Below, one piece after another: positions 60,655 through 64,000 of a DNA stretch of 64,000 nucleotides. The stretch's first letter is position 1; each line of letters starts with the position of its first letter. Origin of the DNA: Rhizomys pruinosus (lineage: Eukaryota > Chordata > Mammalia > Rodentia > Spalacidae). A model generated the notes under the pieces. It ran no database searches and was not told the origin of the DNA. It saw only the letters and a list, made by a program, of their open reading frames with translations. Where the stretch lies: NCBI GenBank assembly GCA_009823505.1, contig VZQC01009966.1, positions 586,345 to 650,344 of the forward strand, written 5' to 3'. Both the position numbers and the translations under genes were made by a program.

Positions 60655-61010
60655 AGAATTTAAAAGGACAATTATAAACATGATCAGAGACCTTAAAGAA
60701 AACACAAAGAACTCAAAGAGGCAAGGCATAAACTTGTGATGGAAGCTCAAGAAAATACAAATATGCGGCTGAACACAATGACCAAAACAATTAAGGACTT
60801 GAAAGTGAATTTATAGAAGAGATATTGAAGAAAACCCAAGCTGAAATGAAGATGGAATTGAAAAACTCAGTAAGCCAATTTGAAGCAACAGGAGAAAGCC
60901 TCACAAGTAGAATGAATGAAATGGAAAACAGAATCTCAAAACTGGAGGACAAAGTTGAAGAGCTGGACTCCTTAAGGAAAGCCTCTGAACGCCGCCTTTA
61001 AGACGGCTTA
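60655..61010 (+). mobile_element. L1 ORF1 coiled-coil fragment, sense
   Basis: The + strand encodes, with a few breaks, NSVSQFEATGESLTSRMNE followed by MENRISKLEDKVEELDS. This is the heptad-repeat coiled coil of L1 ORF1p. It differs in type from the other L1 ORF1 copies in this window, and ends by 61,010. Confidence 0.75.
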
Positions 61011-61407
61011 GGCAACGAGGCCAGCTGGAGGGACTCATCCTGCTGGGCCTTGCAACCACTCAGTTGCTTAATCCCCTGTTCTGTTTTTCTGGTTTTCCTT
61101 TTCTAATGTCTGCTGACATTTGACTTCACAGTTATCCGAAGATTCTCAACCAGCACACACCCAGATTACATGCATCTTAATTCCTTTTTTATCCCACCCT
61201 CATATTGGGCAGGTTTCTTAAAGTAAAGCCATTTTGGTTTGGGAGGTCTGCCTGTGTTAAGAATTAAAACTGTTCTCTGCGAGCAGAAGTGAACATGATA
61301 ATCTCTGGGCTTGGCCCACTCATTTAATGACCGGGGAAGCTGAAGCTGGGCTAGATTAACCGACCTCTCAAGATCCCACAGCCGGGAGGAGAATGCCAGG
61401 AATCATG

Positions 61408-61551
61408 CCTCCCTCCCCTGGTCTCTTCTTGCCTCCCTCCCCTGGTCTCGTCTTGCCTCCCTCCCCTGCTCTTGTCTTGCCTCCCTCCCCTGGTCTCTTC
61501 TTGCCTCCCTCCCCTGGTCTCTTCTTGCCTCCCTCCCCTGGTCTCGTCTTC
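61408..61551. repeat. 24-bp minisatellite, 6 units
   Basis: Six 24-base units 'cctccctcccctggtctctt' + CTTG (with CGT and GCT variants) form an all-but pyrimidine tract on the + strand. The multiple-of-three period gives repetitive open frames with no coding support. Confidence 0.95.
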
Positions 61552-62409
61552 CCCGTGACCATGTCCTGCCTTGGCTCTTATGTCACCAGCTGGGCAGAAA
61601 AGCAAACCAGGTATTTAAAACATTTTAGCTAGTTTTAAAATTACAGAATGACATATACTTTCTGGAACAAATTCAGGCAGACCAGATAAGTTCCATCTTT
61701 TGAATTACAAGCAGTAATCACCAGCTAGCTATTCCCAAGAATATATTGTAAACATTTTTTTGTTAATACTCAATTCTTGGGTGCCTAGATTTGGTTTGAA
61801 ATTCTCAAATTAACCTACATTAAATGTCAAACACAAGTATAGGATTTTTAAGATAAAAACAACCTAAAAAGTAAAATTAAAGATTCTAACCTGGACATCA
61901 CTACAAAAGCTGCTATCCGATTCTGAAAATGAAGGTGTTACAGTTCTGGTCTCTGTACTAGCAGGCTTGCAAGTGTGTGTGTCATGATGCATCTAATTTT
62001 AGATGTCATAAGATCCTTTTCTCTTTAGTCACGTTCCCCTCCCCTCAGAATACTGGTAACTATAGAAATATTGAAACTAAAATTTCTTTATGAATTTTAA
62101 ATAAGCATTTTACATCAAGCCTTACTATTTTTTAGAATTTATGGGACATAGGAAAGTGCTTTTATGTAGATTATAGAGTGAAACATATAATTATCTTAAA
62201 TAAGTTATATCTTGAATTAAAAGAGAAAAACTTAAGAAAGTAGCAGTTGGCTATCAGCTGATCAATTCAAAGCAATCCTTTCTTGGGGCTGACAGGCTGC
62301 ACAGGGAAAAACTATTGAGCAGTGGTCATGTGGCTGAAGATCCTGTGCGCTGGCTAAATATTCTGTTTTCTCCTAGTCAGTTTGGAGTTTTCCTTCTCAG
62401 GATTTGATT

Positions 62410-62562
62410 TAGTTTTGGTTTTGTTTGTTTGTTTGTTTGTTTGTTTGTTTGTTTTTGTCAGGGTCTCTGCAGTCCCAGCCTGCCTGGAGCTCACAAGAGA
62501 TCCACCTGCCTCTGCCTCCTGGGTGCTGGGATTAAAGATGTGCACCACTGTGCCCAACATTT
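62410..62562 (-). repeat. B1 SINE, antisense, with (GTTT)n
   Basis: A (GTTT)n tract (62,417-62,456) leads into a reversed B1 ('cctctgcctcctgggtgctg', 'gtgcaccactgtgcccaaca'). Confidence 0.9.
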
Positions 62563-62668
62563 TTTTTTTTAAAGAATCTTACTATGTAGTCCTGGCTGGC
62601 CTGGAACTTGCTGTGTAGACCAGGCTAGTCTTACAGAGGTGTCCCTGTTTCTGGCTCCCAGAAACACG
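62563..62668 (-). repeat. B1-like fragment, antisense
   Basis: A T run, then 'atcttactatgtagtcctgg' and 'ctgtgtagaccaggctagtc'. It is a second reversed B1 piece directly beside the previous one, truncated at its far end. Confidence 0.75.
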
Positions 62669-62872
62669 CCAGCTCCCAAGGCAGTGTCACTCTCCTGGGT
62701 AGAGCACTCGTACTCCCACAGTGTCGCTCTTTATTTTAGAACTCGGATGTCTGTTCTTCTTATGTCATGTTGGACTGTCAACAAGTAGCTCCATGGCAGC
62801 TTGTATTAGGTGGAGGAAACCTTTTTCCTTATAGGTATATATAGAAAGAGAAGGGAGGTATGCCATAGGTAA

Positions 62873-64000
<1,128 letters not shown>

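Noticed and set aside
61351..61632. Repetitive proline-rich or Gly/Glu-rich small protein
   Set aside because: It is the 24-bp minisatellite translated on either strand; no other support.

Overview
The window is vertebrate nuclear DNA, almost certainly from a muroid rodent and probably a cricetid. The signs are many B1 and B2 SINEs, rodent-type L1 pieces, MaLR-like LTRs, ERVL pol debris, long dinucleotide tracts and GT-AG introns. The single N at 41,671 points to a draft assembly. No prokaryotic features are present.

The only functional gene I can support is LRRC1 (LANO, a scribble-like leucine-rich-repeat scaffold protein) on the + strand. Three internal coding exons are visible: 22,643-22,760, 60,105-60,183 and 62,968-63,057. 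They have clean splice sites, their phases join (0/1, 1/0, 0/2), and they encode about residues 54-148 of the LRR domain. By comparison with the known protein they are probably exons 2, 3 and 4. The promoter, first exon and later exons lie outside. All other sequence is intronic: the end of intron 1 (to 22,642), a 37.3 kb intron, a 2.8 kb intron and the start of the next.

The introns are a layered record of retroposition. Region 1-11 kb holds old L1, a ~1.1 kb unclassified retroelement (copy 1) and dinucleotide tracts. Region 11.6-21.9 kb is a nest of antisense L1 carrying (i) a 121-nt mRNA-tail retrocopy with a 15-nt target-site duplication (TSD), (ii) a composite insertion of a 32-bp tandem array plus antisense L1 ORF1 with a 14-nt TSD, (iii) an inverted second copy of the unclassified element and (iv) a 2.7 kb retrocopy of the 5' part of ZZZ3. 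Region 25.9-35.9 kb has a 73-bp minisatellite, two related L1 3' regions (one split by a solo LTR with a 5-bp TSD), nested B2s, a possible homeodomain-like retrocopy and an ERV LTR. Region 41.6-45.9 kb is a sense L1 with its 5' half but no 3' end. Region 47.6-48.3 kb is a 17-unit 44-bp minisatellite. Region 52.4-53.1 kb is a B2 cluster with an inverted pair. Region 55.6-58.6 kb is a decayed antisense ERVL pol gene.

I found no new multi-gene system. The best leads are the VNTR composite retroposon at 13.4-14.0 kb, the ZZZ3 retrocopy that seems to derive from an intronically polyadenylated transcript, and a B2 subfamily marked by a 17-nt internal duplication. Repeat-family names rest on sequence recognition without a database search; many repeat boundaries are good only to about 10-30 bases.
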